Shown here piece after piece: positions 43,887-52,375 of a stretch of DNA of 64,000 nucleotides. Source of the DNA: Rhizobium terrae (GTDB lineage: Bacteria > Pseudomonadota > Alphaproteobacteria > Rhizobiales > Rhizobiaceae); NCBI RefSeq assembly GCF_003425685.1, contig NZ_QJKM01000012.1, positions 124,001-188,000 on the forward strand. The letters are read 5' to 3'. The notes under the pieces were generated by a model that ran no database searches, was not told the DNA's origin, and saw only the letters and a list, made by a program, of their open reading frames with translations. Position 1 is the stretch's first letter; the number at the start of each line of letters is the position of its first letter. The position numbers and the translations under genes are program-made.

Positions 43887-44869
43887 GCGATCCTCCCGCC
43901 GAGTTCGTCCTCGATATGCACCTGCAGGATCTGGTCGAAATTCGTTTCCGCCTTGAAGCCGAGCGCCGAAGCCCGGCTCGCATCGAACTGTGTGGGCCAA
44001 CCGGCGACGATGCGTTCGATCACCGGATCGGCCTCGCGCTTGATCAGCGCCACCGCCTTGTCGCCTGCAACCCGGCGCAACGCCTCGATTTCCTCGCCGA
44101 CCAGTGCCGAGAGGCCAGGCATGGTGAGGTTGCGGCGCGGCCCGATCTTCGCCGTATCGATCGTCGCCGCATGCACGAAGAAGCCGACGGCCGAACGGGG
44201 GCTGGCGAACCAGTGCCGCACGTTTTCACTCACTGGCAGCACAGCTTCCTTGCCGACCAGCGGCTCGCGCAGGATGTTGGAGAAGAAACCGGATGCGGCC
44301 TTGTTCGGCGCGCCGGGGCGCACGCAGATCGTAGGCAGGCGGATGCCGATACCATCGAAAATGCCGCGGCGGGAATAGTCGGCGAGCAGCAATTCAGCAA
44401 TCGCCTTTTGGGTGCCGTAGCTGGTCAGAGGCGTCGCGAAGAATTCGTCCGGAATGACTTCCGGGAAGGGCGTCCCGAAGACCGCGATGGAGGAGGCGAA
44501 GACAACGCGCGGCACATAGGTGGATTTCAGGCTTTGCTGGCGGATGGCATCGAACAGCGCCCGCGTGCCGTCGAGATTGACGGAATATCCCTTGTCGAAA
44601 TCGGCTTCCGCCTCGCCGGAAACGATGGCGGCGAGATGGAAGATCATGTCCGGGCGGGTCTCGATCAGCTTGTCGGCGACGCCGGCCTGGGCGAGGTCGA
44701 TCGTCAGCGCCGTCGATACGGCTTGCAGCGCCTCCGGCACCGGTGGCTGGAACGCATCGATCAGCGTCAGGCGGGAAATCGCGCCACTAAGCACGCTCGG
44801 CTCGCGGGCAATCCTTTCCACCAGCTTGCGGCCGATCATGCCTGCCGCACCCAGAATCATTACATGCAT
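43883..44869 (-). CDS. denD: D-erythronate dehydrogenase (DenD)
   Basis: A 328-residue extended SDR starting MHVMILGAAGMIGRKL at 44869 behind GGAGGAGAAGCC. NAD-binding GAAGMIG lies near residue 8; SSIAVFG and YGTQKAIAELL give the Ser and Tyr-Lys of the active site; IRLPTICVRPGAPNKAASGF is characteristic of this family. DenD oxidises D-erythronate to 2-oxo-tetronate, feeding OtnI and OtnK. All those partners are in this operon, which supports the assignment. Confidence 0.82.
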   Translation of the reverse strand: MHVMILGAAGMIGRKLVERIAREPSVLSGAISRLTLIDAFQPPVPEALQAVSTALTIDLAQAGVADKLIETRPDMIFHLAAIVSGEAEADFDKGYSVNLDGTRALFDAIRQQSLKSTYVPRVVFASSIAVFGTPFPEVIPDEFFATPLTSYGTQKAIAELLLADYSRRGIFDGIGIRLPTICVRPGAPNKAASGFFSNILREPLVGKEAVLPVSENVRHWFASPRSAVGFFVHAATIDTAKIGPRRNLTMPGLSALVGEEIEALRRVAGDKAVALIKREADPVIERIVAGWPTQFDASRASALGFKAETNFDQILQVHIEDELGGRIA

Positions 44870-44960
44870 TTCGGCTTCTCCTCCCACTTCCGCCGTATCA
44901 TCTGTATCTGTCTCGATGCCACGAAATCCGATATTGCTCCGCTCGAATTTCCAGTATCCG

Positions 44961-45749
44961 TCACGCTGGGCGCGACCCCGTCCTCTCCTTAAAATCCTTC
45001 AGCCACTGCAGGCCCTCACCCGTGGAACCGACCGGCCGGTACTCGGCTCCTATAGGGCGGTCGTAGCCCAGTTCTTCCAGAAGATTGAGAATGTAGCGGT
45101 AATCGACCTCCCCGTGATCCGGCTCACGCCGGTCGGGCACCGACGCGATCTGGATGTGCCCGATCGAATTCAGATACGTTTGCAACCTGCGGGTCAAGTC
45201 ACCTTGCATGATCTGCAGATGGTAGCAATCGAACATTAGTTTGATATTCGGCGCCCCGACCGCCTCGATGATTTCCAGCCCCTGTTCCGACGTCTGCAGG
45301 AAATAACCTGGCGCGTCGCGATGGTTCAGCGGTTCGATCAGGATGGTCACCCCAGCTTTTGCGGCGCGTTCGCAGGCATATTTGAGGTTGGCGATGAAGG
45401 TTACCCTTCCTGCTTCATCGGAAGCTTTGCCGGCCATGACATGAACATTTGGAGTGCCGATCGCGATTGCATAATCGATCGCCTGATCGATCGCCTGCCG
45501 TGCTTCGGCCTCGCGTCCCGGGACGGCGGCAAGCCCGTTATCGCCTGCCGCGACATTGCCGCGGGTCGTGTTGATACCGAGCATGGCAAACCCGGTTTCC
45601 TGCAGCGCCGACCGCACCGCCTCGACGGGAACGTCATAAGGATAGTGGCACTCGACCGCATCGAAACCGGCGGCCTTGGCAGCGCGGATTGCGTCGGGAA
45701 GCGGCAGTTCCTGCCAGAGGAACCCGAGATTGGCGGAGAATAGCGTCAT
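44961..45749 (-). CDS. otnI: 2-oxo-tetronate isomerase (OtnI, hydroxypyruvate isomerase family)
   Basis: A 262-residue TIM-barrel protein starting MTLFSANLGFLWQELP at 45749. Metal-site residues of the family fit ILIEPLNHRDAPGYFL, LMFDCYHLQIMQGD, HIQIASVPDRREPDHGEVDY and IGAEYRP. It converts 2-oxo-tetronate to 3-oxo-tetronate. It starts two bases after the otnC stop and is followed by a 91-base gap before denD. Confidence 0.85.
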   Translation of the reverse strand: MTLFSANLGFLWQELPLPDAIRAAKAAGFDAVECHYPYDVPVEAVRSALQETGFAMLGINTTRGNVAAGDNGLAAVPGREAEARQAIDQAIDYAIAIGTPNVHVMAGKASDEAGRVTFIANLKYACERAAKAGVTILIEPLNHRDAPGYFLQTSEQGLEIIEAVGAPNIKLMFDCYHLQIMQGDLTRRLQTYLNSIGHIQIASVPDRREPDHGEVDYRYILNLLEELGYDRPIGAEYRPVGSTGEGLQWLKDFKERTGSRPA

Positions 45750-45750
45750 C

Positions 45751-46401
45751 TCAGTCCCACTCCACATCATAGGCACGGACGATCTTGTCGATCTGCCCCG
45801 TATTCAGCAAGAGAGGATTGGCGCCGCGCGTCAGCATCGCCAGCTTTGCGGTCTCTTCCAGTTCCTCGATCGCATAGACCGCCGCTTCGAGATCTTTCCC
45901 GGCCACGACAGGCCCGTGGGCCGCGAGCATTACCGCACTGCGCTTCCCGGCCAAGCCCCGGATCGCGTCACCCATCGCCGGATCACCCGGCATGAAATAG
46001 GGTAAAAGCTTCACCTTGCCGAGCTTCATGATCGAATAGGCGGTCAACGGCGGCAGCATGTTGTCCGGATCGACTTCCGGCAAAAGCGACAGTGCCACGC
46101 AATGACTGCAATGCAGGTGCACCACGGCACCCGTCTTATCCGGCCGCGTTTCGTAAAAGGCGGAGTGCAGAGGCATTTCCTTGGTCGGCCTGTCGCCGCC
46201 GGCTTGCTTTCCATCTACCTCGAAGCAGGAAAGCCGCGCCGGATCGAGCCGTCCAAAGGAACTGCCCGTCGGCGTCACCAGAAGCCGCCCGTCGGAGAGG
46301 CGCGCGGAAATATTGCCCGACGAACCGGCTGTCAGACCGCGATCGTAGAGCGACTTCGCCATGACGCAGATCTCTTCCCTCAGCCGCGCTTCCTCGCTCA
46401 T
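45751..46401 (-). CDS. otnC: 3-oxo-tetronate 4-phosphate decarboxylase (OtnC, class II aldolase family)
   Basis: A 216-residue class II aldolase-type protein starting MSEEARLREEICVMAK. It has SSGNISARLSDGRLLVTPTG, the zinc-binding VVHLHCSHCVALS and late AAHGPVVAGKDL. It decarboxylates 3-oxo-tetronate 4-phosphate to dihydroxyacetone phosphate. The start overlaps the end of otnK. Confidence 0.87.
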   Translation of the reverse strand: MSEEARLREEICVMAKSLYDRGLTAGSSGNISARLSDGRLLVTPTGSSFGRLDPARLSCFEVDGKQAGGDRPTKEMPLHSAFYETRPDKTGAVVHLHCSHCVALSLLPEVDPDNMLPPLTAYSIMKLGKVKLLPYFMPGDPAMGDAIRGLAGKRSAVMLAAHGPVVAGKDLEAAVYAIEELEETAKLAMLTRGANPLLLNTGQIDKIVRAYDVEWD

Positions 46402-47666
46402 ACGGCCTCCAGCAGTCTGAACGCATCTTCGAAGAAGGTCTCGGAACCGAAATTGCCGGATTTCAGCGCCAGCGCCACCCGCTCGCCTTCCACCTCCGCA
46501 AAGACCCATGGGACGCCAGGAGCAATTTCAGGGCCGATCGCAAGCCGGGTAATTCCGAGCGCCTGGGTGATCGCACCGGATGTCTCGCCGCCGGCAACCA
46601 CGAAACGGCGGATGCCGCGCCGGAAGGCCTGTCTGGCAAGTTCGGCGAGCGCCTGTTCCACCACCTGGCTTGCCTTCTCGAGGCCCAGCGTCTCCTGCGC
46701 CTTGCGCACATCCTCAGGCTCGGCCGTGGCGAAGATCAGCTTCGGTTCTTCCGCTGAACGCTGCTGCAGCCACTCTTCCGCCGCCCCGCCCCCCTTCCCT
46801 GCCAGCGTAACCGGATCGAGCCGCAAGCTGGCGCTCCGGCCGGCATAATAGGTGACCTGCCTGCGGGTCATGGCCGAACAACTGCCGGAAAGTACAGCCT
46901 GACCACCCTTCGGTGCTTCCATTGTCGTCGTCTTAACAGGCGACGCAAGCAATCCCCGCTCGACATAAAGACGCGGCAATTGCCCTGCGATAGCACTGCC
47001 GCCCGTGACAAGCGGCATGTCGGCGGTCGCCGCGGCAATCGTCTTCAGATCCTCGTCCGACACCGCATCGGTGATGACATGCATGACGCTCTCTGACGCG
47101 AGAGCCTCCAGCCTGGCGCTCAGCGCCGCCGGCCCCTGCGCCACCACCAGCCGGTTAGCAAGGCCAACCCTGCCACGCACCTGAGGGCCAAGCAGCCGCA
47201 TGAGGCTCGAATCGCGCATGGGCGTCAGCGGATGGTCTCTCATCGGGCTTTCCGACAGAAGCTGTTCGCCGACAAAGAGGTGGCCCATGAAAATGCTCCG
47301 GCCGTTTTCCGGAAAGGCGGGGCAATAGATGGTCTGCCGCGTCCCCAGTTCCTCCATCAGCATCTCGGCGACCGGCCCGATATTGCCTTCATTGGTACTG
47401 TCGAAGGTCGAGCAGTATTTCCAGAAGAAACGTGTCGCGCCGGCTTCTTTCAGCCACCGGAAGGCCTCCCGCGCCTGCTCCAGGGCGTCCTTTACGGGAA
47501 TCGTCCTGCATTTCAGCGCGATGACTTCGAAAGCTGCTGCATCCGCCGTGTCCTCGGCCGGCACCCCGATCCGCAACGAAACCGGCAGTCCGCTGCGGGA
47601 AAGCAGCGCCGCGAGGTCTGTCGCGCCGGTAAAATCGTCCGCGATGCAGCCGAGGACGGTCGCCAT
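46398..47666 (-). CDS. otnK: 3-oxo-tetronate kinase (OtnK, four-carbon acid sugar kinase family, DUF1537)
   Basis: A 422-residue kinase of the family once called DUF1537. The N-terminal substrate domain begins VLGCIADDFTGATDLAALLSRSG; the C-terminal nucleotide domain holds VVAGGETSGAITQALG and LALKSGNFGSETFFEDAF. It phosphorylates 3-oxo-tetronate using ATP. It is translationally coupled to ltnD in front and otnC behind. Confidence 0.88.
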   Translation of the reverse strand: MATVLGCIADDFTGATDLAALLSRSGLPVSLRIGVPAEDTADAAAFEVIALKCRTIPVKDALEQAREAFRWLKEAGATRFFWKYCSTFDSTNEGNIGPVAEMLMEELGTRQTIYCPAFPENGRSIFMGHLFVGEQLLSESPMRDHPLTPMRDSSLMRLLGPQVRGRVGLANRLVVAQGPAALSARLEALASESVMHVITDAVSDEDLKTIAAATADMPLVTGGSAIAGQLPRLYVERGLLASPVKTTTMEAPKGGQAVLSGSCSAMTRRQVTYYAGRSASLRLDPVTLAGKGGGAAEEWLQQRSAEEPKLIFATAEPEDVRKAQETLGLEKASQVVEQALAELARQAFRRGIRRFVVAGGETSGAITQALGITRLAIGPEIAPGVPWVFAEVEGERVALALKSGNFGSETFFEDAFRLLEAV

Positions 47667-48580
47667 CAGGCCTTCGCCTCCATGCCGGGTAGGATGGCAC
47701 CGCTCTTCCTGGCCAGTACCTTTGCCACCGCCGCGTCGTCCTCCAGACCCAGGCCCGCTTCGGAAGCCTCCTTGAACAGTCCGAGCGCGGTTGCCGCAAG
47801 CGGTGTCACCACTCCACTCTTGCCTGCCTCCGACGTGACGATACCGAGGTCCTTGACGAAGATATTGACCGCCGAACGCGGCGTGTAATCGCCCGAGACG
47901 ATATGTTCGCCGCGGTTTTCGAACATCCAGGACGACCCGGCCGAAACACGCAGCACATCGTAAAGCGTCTGCAAGTCAATGCCGGTCTTGGCGGCAAGCG
48001 TCATCGCCTCGGCCGTCGCCGCGATGTGCACGCCAGCCAGAAGCTGGTTGATCATCTTTACCTGCGATCCGATGCCGGGCCGGTCGCCCAGACGAAAGAC
48101 CTTTGCGGAAACTGCATCCAGCGCCGCCTGCGCCTTTGCGAAGGCGGCATCCGAGGCAGAGCCCATGACGGTGATATCGCCCGAAAGCGCCTTCAGATGG
48201 CCGCCGGAAACCGGCGCATCGACGACCAGCATGCCCGCGGCTTCCAGCCGCTCGGCTATCGAGATGGTGGCACTCGGTGCCATGGTGGTGCAGAGCAGGA
48301 AAACAGTACCGGCACTGGCGGCATCCATCGCACCGTCTGCGCCGAAGAGAACCTCCTCGGCCTGACTGCTGTTGACGACAAAAACGAAGATCGCACCGGC
48401 TGCTTCTGCGGCCTTGGCCGGCGTGGTGCAGGCCCGGCCGCCCGCTTCCTCGAAGCGCTGCAGCACATCCGCCCGGACATCGCATCCAGCGACTGCAAAA
48501 CCTGCCTTCAGAAGCGACAGGGCGGCACCCCATCCCATCGAGCCGAGGCCGATGACGGCTGCACTCCTTACGTCCTGCAC
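47666..48580 (-). CDS. ltnD: L-threonate dehydrogenase (LtnD)
   Basis: A 304-residue beta-hydroxyacid dehydrogenase from a GTG at 48580 behind GGGGAGGAAAAGCC; an upstream TTG would lie within the operator and is unlikely. Features are GLGSMGWG (NAD site), DAPVSGGHLKALSG (substrate loop), the catalytic Lys in GSQVKMINQLLAG, and the NIFVKDLGIV helix. It makes 2-oxo-tetronate from L-threonate. It is the first gene of the operon. Confidence 0.86.
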   Translation of the reverse strand: MQDVRSAAVIGLGSMGWGAALSLLKAGFAVAGCDVRADVLQRFEEAGGRACTTPAKAAEAAGAIFVFVVNSSQAEEVLFGADGAMDAASAGTVFLLCTTMAPSATISIAERLEAAGMLVVDAPVSGGHLKALSGDITVMGSASDAAFAKAQAALDAVSAKVFRLGDRPGIGSQVKMINQLLAGVHIAATAEAMTLAAKTGIDLQTLYDVLRVSAGSSWMFENRGEHIVSGDYTPRSAVNIFVKDLGIVTSEAGKSGVVTPLAATALGLFKEASEAGLGLEDDAAVAKVLARKSGAILPGMEAKA

Positions 48581-48612
48581 GGCTTTTCCTCCCCAGGCGC
48601 CACACACCGCTG

Positions 48613-48645
48613 ATACCGATGTTATCGATACCGGTATCGGTAACA
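48613..48645. promoter_or_regulatory. 26-bp operator palindrome between ltnD and its LacI regulator
   Basis: A near-perfect 26-base palindrome spans 48620-48645, with one mismatched pair, arms TGTTA-CGATACC and GGTATCG-TAACA, and the perfect core CGATACCGGTATCG. An extra half-site GATACCG sits at 48612-48618. It lies directly before ltnD and 113 bases before the LacI start. A CpG or CCGG centre is typical of LacI-family operators. Confidence 0.7.
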
Positions 48646-48757
48646 AGCCTTATTTTTGTGATATATGTCAAGAGCCGGCAGTTTCACTTTATCCGCAATC
48701 GGCTTATGACTGTGTCGGCGCGAGCTTATATCGTTGCCTGATCGGGGATCGCTGGGG

Positions 48758-49774
48758 ATGCGCAAATCCACTCTGGAAGAGGTCGCAGCGGCGGCCGGCG
48801 TCAGCAAGATGACCGCCTCGCGGGCACTGCGCGGCACATCGGACGTCTCCAAGGAAACGCGCGAAAAGGTGCTGCAAGCGGCCGAGCGGCTGAACTATGT
48901 CGGCAACCGCCTGGCACTATCCTTATCCTCCCAGCGCACCAATCTCGTCGCCGTCGTCGTGCCCAGCATGTCGAACATCGTATTTCCCGAGGTGCTCGCC
49001 GGTATTTCCGCCGGGCTGGAAGGCTCCGGCATGCAGGCTGTGTTCGGGATCTCCGATTACGACGCGGCCAAAGAACGCGAGATCATTCGCGATATGCTCT
49101 CCTGGCAGCCCTCGGCGATCATCGTCACCGGCCTCGACCAGCCCGAAGACACCGTGCGGATGCTGAAAAACGCTACCATTCCGATCATCCAGATCATGGA
49201 TCTCGATGGCGAGCCGGTCGATTTCAACGTCGGGCTTTCGCATGGCAAGGCAGGCGAGGATATGGCGCGGGCGTTGATTGCCGCCGGCCGTCGGCGTTTC
49301 GGCTATGTCGGCAGCGCACTCGAACTGGATCTGAGGGCAGGCAAGCGAAAGGCCGGCTTTGAGCGGGTCCTCGGAAAGAGCGGTTTGGCTTTCATGCAAT
49401 CCCAGATCGACGACGCCTTTTCCTCGGTCGCACTCGGCAAGCAACTGACAAGGGCCGCGCTCGCGGCCATGCCGGATCTCGACTGCCTCTATTATTCGAA
49501 CGACGACATGGCGACCGGGGGGCTATTTGCCTGCATGGAACTCGGAGTCGCGGTTCCCGGCAAGATTCTGATCGCCGGCTTCAATGGGCTCGATCTTGCC
49601 AATGCCCTCCCCGTCAGGATCGCGACCTCGCGATCACCGCGGCACCTCATAGGGGAAGTGGCTGCAAAACTGGCGCGCGATGTTGTCGCAGACGGAAAAA
49701 CGATCGACCGGAAGAGAATCGCGTTTACGCCCGAGATCATCGGAATAGGTCCCTTCGAAAACTCCACCGGATAG
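48758..49774 (+). CDS. LacI-family regulator of the ltn/otn operon
   Basis: A 338-residue repressor from the ATG at 48758. The head is STLEEVAAAAGVSKMTASRALRGTSDVSKETREKVLQAAERLNYVGN; the effector domain ends with KILIAGFNGLDLANALP and ATSRSPRHLIGEVAA, a layout close to gluconate-type GntR of the LacI family. It is divergent from ltnD over the 26-base palindrome. A four-carbon sugar acid or its phosphate is the probable effector (inference). Confidence 0.87.
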   Translation: MRKSTLEEVAAAAGVSKMTASRALRGTSDVSKETREKVLQAAERLNYVGNRLALSLSSQRTNLVAVVVPSMSNIVFPEVLAGISAGLEGSGMQAVFGISDYDAAKEREIIRDMLSWQPSAIIVTGLDQPEDTVRMLKNATIPIIQIMDLDGEPVDFNVGLSHGKAGEDMARALIAAGRRRFGYVGSALELDLRAGKRKAGFERVLGKSGLAFMQSQIDDAFSSVALGKQLTRAALAAMPDLDCLYYSNDDMATGGLFACMELGVAVPGKILIAGFNGLDLANALPVRIATSRSPRHLIGEVAAKLARDVVADGKTIDRKRIAFTPEIIGIGPFENSTG

Positions 49775-49891
49775 CGCTCCTCGACCTTCGCAATCAAAAC
49801 GAGAGTCCAGACAATGCCCGCCAATATGATGTGGCGCATAATGCTCACTGCATACCGTTGACATTTCTTTATAGGAAACTATAAATGGGTT

Positions 49892-49908
49892 AACTGGTAA
49901 GACCAGTT
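49892..49908. promoter_or_regulatory. FadR-type GntR operator AACTGGT-AAG-ACCAGTT
   Basis: AACTGGT (49892-49898), spacer AAG, and ACCAGTT (49902-49908) form a perfect palindrome with the TGGTnnnACCA core used by FadR-subfamily GntR proteins such as UxuR/ExuR. A further GACCAGT follows at 49909-49915. It precedes the GntR gene by about 50 bases, so autoregulation and control of the TRAP/uxuA transcript are likely. Confidence 0.7.
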
Positions 49909-49955
49909 GACCAGTGGGCGTATGGAGGAGACAGACGCCCCGGGAGGGATTTTTG

Positions 49956-50699
49956 ATGTTTTCGGTCGTGGAGCCGCGCCGCCTTTACCGGCAGGCCGCG
50001 GAGCAGATGCGTGCGCTTATCGAACGCGGCGAATTCGCCATCGGCGATCGCCTGCCGGCCGAACGCGACCTTGCGGAGATGCTTGGCGTTTCCCGCCCGA
50101 CTGTCCGCGAAGCCTTGATCGTGCTGGAAGTCGAAGGTTTTGTGACCATCCGCATGGGGTCCGGTGTCTATGTTTCCCGTCGCAATGTCCAACGCATTTC
50201 GTTACCGGCATCGGAGAATGTTGAAGGACCGTTCGAGCTGTTGCGGGCCCGATCGCTTGTCGAATGCGCCATCGTCGAGGAAGCGGCGCGGCTGGCCCGG
50301 CCTGACCACATTGCCGCGCTCGACAAGAACCTGGCCGCCATGGCCACGGCGCTGGACGATAGGCCGGAAGCCCTCAGCCTCGACCGCGCCTTTCACACCA
50401 CTGTCGCCGGGATCGTTGCGAACGCAACTCTTGAGCGCTTCGTCGGCGAACTGCACGACCTCAGGCTCACGCCCTATTTCGAGAAGCTCGCCGGCTATTT
50501 CGAGAACCGGCACACTTGGCATAGTGCGCTCGAAGAGCATCGGGCTATCCGAGACGCGGTCGCCGCCGGTAATCCGACGGGTGCGCGCAATGCCATGCGC
50601 GTCCATCTGGAACTGGCGCAGCGACGACTTTCCGAAAGCTTCGGAGAAGAGGCCGAGAAGCTTTCGTTCGATGAGCGAAAGCCTGCGGTCGTGCCGTGA
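49956..50699 (+). CDS. GntR-family regulator, FadR/UxuR subfamily
   Basis: A 247-residue regulator from the ATG at 49956 behind GGGAGGGAT. The winged helix (LYRQAAEQMRALIERGEFAIGDRLPAERDLAEMLGVSRPTVREALIVLE) is followed by an all-helical FCD effector domain with the metal-site histidines spread through FHTTVAG, WHSALEEHRAI and MRVHLELAQ. The likely ligand is a hexuronate or aldonate, given the UxuA and TRAP genes behind it. Confidence 0.87.
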   Translation: MFSVVEPRRLYRQAAEQMRALIERGEFAIGDRLPAERDLAEMLGVSRPTVREALIVLEVEGFVTIRMGSGVYVSRRNVQRISLPASENVEGPFELLRARSLVECAIVEEAARLARPDHIAALDKNLAAMATALDDRPEALSLDRAFHTTVAGIVANATLERFVGELHDLRLTPYFEKLAGYFENRHTWHSALEEHRAIRDAVAAGNPTGARNAMRVHLELAQRRLSESFGEEAEKLSFDERKPAVVP

Positions 50700-50738
50700 A
50701 ACCCGGCATTGTTGGACTTCAACTGGGAGGATGAAGAT

Positions 50739-51713
50739 ATGAAACTCAAGTTCACTGCAATTCTCGGCGCAACCGCCGCCATCCTGGCATCGGCTTTCGC
50801 CGCACAGGCGCAGACGGCGTTGAAATGGGCGCATGTCTACGAAACATCCGAGCCTTTCCACACCGAGTCGGTCTGGGCGGCGCAGGAAATCGGCAAACGC
50901 ACCAACGGCCGCTACAAGATCGACGTATTCCCGGCCTCGCAGCTCGGCAAGGAAGCGGATATCAACCAGGGTCTCAAGCTCGGCACGGTCGATATGATCA
51001 TTTCCGGGTCCAGCTTCGCGGCCCGTGAATATCCGCCGATCGGCGTCACCTATTTTCCCTATATCTTCCGCAGTCCGAGCCATCTGATCGCCTACACCAA
51101 GAGCGACGTCTTCAAGCGTCTTGCCAAGGGTTATGAAGATGCCTCCGGCAACCACATCACGGCGGTCACCTATTACGGCACGCGCCACACGACGGCCAAC
51201 AAGCCGATCGCCAAATGCGCCGACATGAAGGGTCTGAAGATTCGCGTCCCGGACGTTCCGGCATATCTTGCCATGCCGCGCGCCTGCGGCGCCAACACGA
51301 CGCCGATCGCTTTCGCGGAAGTCTATCTGGCACTGCAGAACGGTACCGTCGAAGCCCAGGAAAACCCGCTGACGACGATCGAGGCGAAGAAGTTCTACGA
51401 GGTCCAGAAGAATATCATTCTTTCCGGCCATATCGTCGACCACCTGAACACGGTCATTTCCAAGAGCCTGTGGTCGAAGCTATCGGACGAAGACAAGAAG
51501 ATTTTCTCCGAAGTGATGGCGGAAGCTGCCGAACGCGGCACCAAGATCATCGAGCAGCGCGAGAACGAACTGGTCGCCAAGTTCAAGGGCATGGGCCTTT
51601 CCGTCGCCGAGGTCGACAAAGCCGATTTCGAAAAGACCGTAATGGAAAAGGTGAAGATGGAAGACTTCGGCTACAAGAAAGCCGACTGGGAAGCCATCCG
51701 CGCCATCAAGTGA
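50739..51713 (+). CDS. dctP: TRAP importer substrate-binding protein (DctP type)
   Basis: A 324-residue protein with a Sec signal peptide (KFTAILGATAAILASAFAAQA) followed by QTALKWAHVY. The family arginine that grips the ligand carboxylate sits in LKIRVPDVPAY, and the neighbouring TPIAFAEVYLALQNGTVEAQENPL is the classic DctP block. Its ligand is probably a uronate or aldonate, from operon context. GGGAGGATGAAGAT gives the ribosome site. Confidence 0.87.
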   Translation: MKLKFTAILGATAAILASAFAAQAQTALKWAHVYETSEPFHTESVWAAQEIGKRTNGRYKIDVFPASQLGKEADINQGLKLGTVDMIISGSSFAAREYPPIGVTYFPYIFRSPSHLIAYTKSDVFKRLAKGYEDASGNHITAVTYYGTRHTTANKPIAKCADMKGLKIRVPDVPAYLAMPRACGANTTPIAFAEVYLALQNGTVEAQENPLTTIEAKKFYEVQKNIILSGHIVDHLNTVISKSLWSKLSDEDKKIFSEVMAEAAERGTKIIEQRENELVAKFKGMGLSVAEVDKADFEKTVMEKVKMEDFGYKKADWEAIRAIK

Positions 51714-51728
51714 CCTGAAGCGATACTT

Positions 51729-51754
51729 GCCGGTCTCCTTCACGGGAGGCCGGC
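51729..51754 (+). other. Stem-loop after dctP
   Basis: GCCGGTCTCC (51729-51738) pairs with GGAGGCCGGC (51745-51754), one G-T pair in ten, around a six-base loop, between the binding-protein and membrane-subunit genes. No T-run follows, so it probably protects the dctP message. Confidence 0.55.
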
Positions 51755-51797
51755 CATCGTTGCCCAACCTTGCCCGCATTTTGCCGGAAGGCCGATC

Positions 51798-52370
51798 ATG
51801 TCGAAAGAAATCCATACGCAGATCACGCCGGAGGAAATCGCCCATTCCTTCGAAGATACGGCGCCGACCGCGCACGTGGCCGATTATGCCATCGAGGACT
51901 GGCTGACCCTCATCATCTTCTGGGTGATGACGGGCTGCGTCTTCCTGCAGTTCTTCACGCGCTACGTCATGAACGATTCCTATGCCTGGACCGAGGAGAT
52001 CGCCATCAACTGCCTGATCGGCGTAGTCTTCCTGGGCTCGGTCATGTGCGTGCGCATTTCCCGGCACATCCAGGTCGACGTGCTCTATCACTATCTCCCG
52101 GCCGGTCTGGCCCGCGCACTGTCCACCTTCGTCGATCTCGTTCGCGTCGCCTTCTTCACCTATGCCTGCTGGCTGATGTGGCGTTACGTGGAGATCGTCG
52201 CCCATGAGCGCATGGTGACGGTCGATCTGCCGCGCAACATCGTCTTCTACAGCGTGATGCTGGCCTTTGGCCTCATGCTCATCCGTTCCATCCAGGTCTT
52301 CGTCGGCAATCTGCGCCGCGGTTACTCCGTTCTCGAGCGGCCTGAAATGTTCCAGAAAATCGAGGACTGA
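51798..52370 (+). CDS. dctQ: TRAP importer small membrane subunit (DctQ type)
   Basis: A 190-residue protein with four predicted helices (about 40-60, 75-95, 115-135, 150-170). It has FTRYVMNDSYAWTEEIAI and the DctQ-typical GSVMCVRISRHIQVDVLYHYLP. It joins DctM in the membrane and helps dock the binding protein. Confidence 0.87.
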   Translation: MSKEIHTQITPEEIAHSFEDTAPTAHVADYAIEDWLTLIIFWVMTGCVFLQFFTRYVMNDSYAWTEEIAINCLIGVVFLGSVMCVRISRHIQVDVLYHYLPAGLARALSTFVDLVRVAFFTYACWLMWRYVEIVAHERMVTVDLPRNIVFYSVMLAFGLMLIRSIQVFVGNLRRGYSVLERPEMFQKIED

Positions 52371-52375
52371 TCGCG

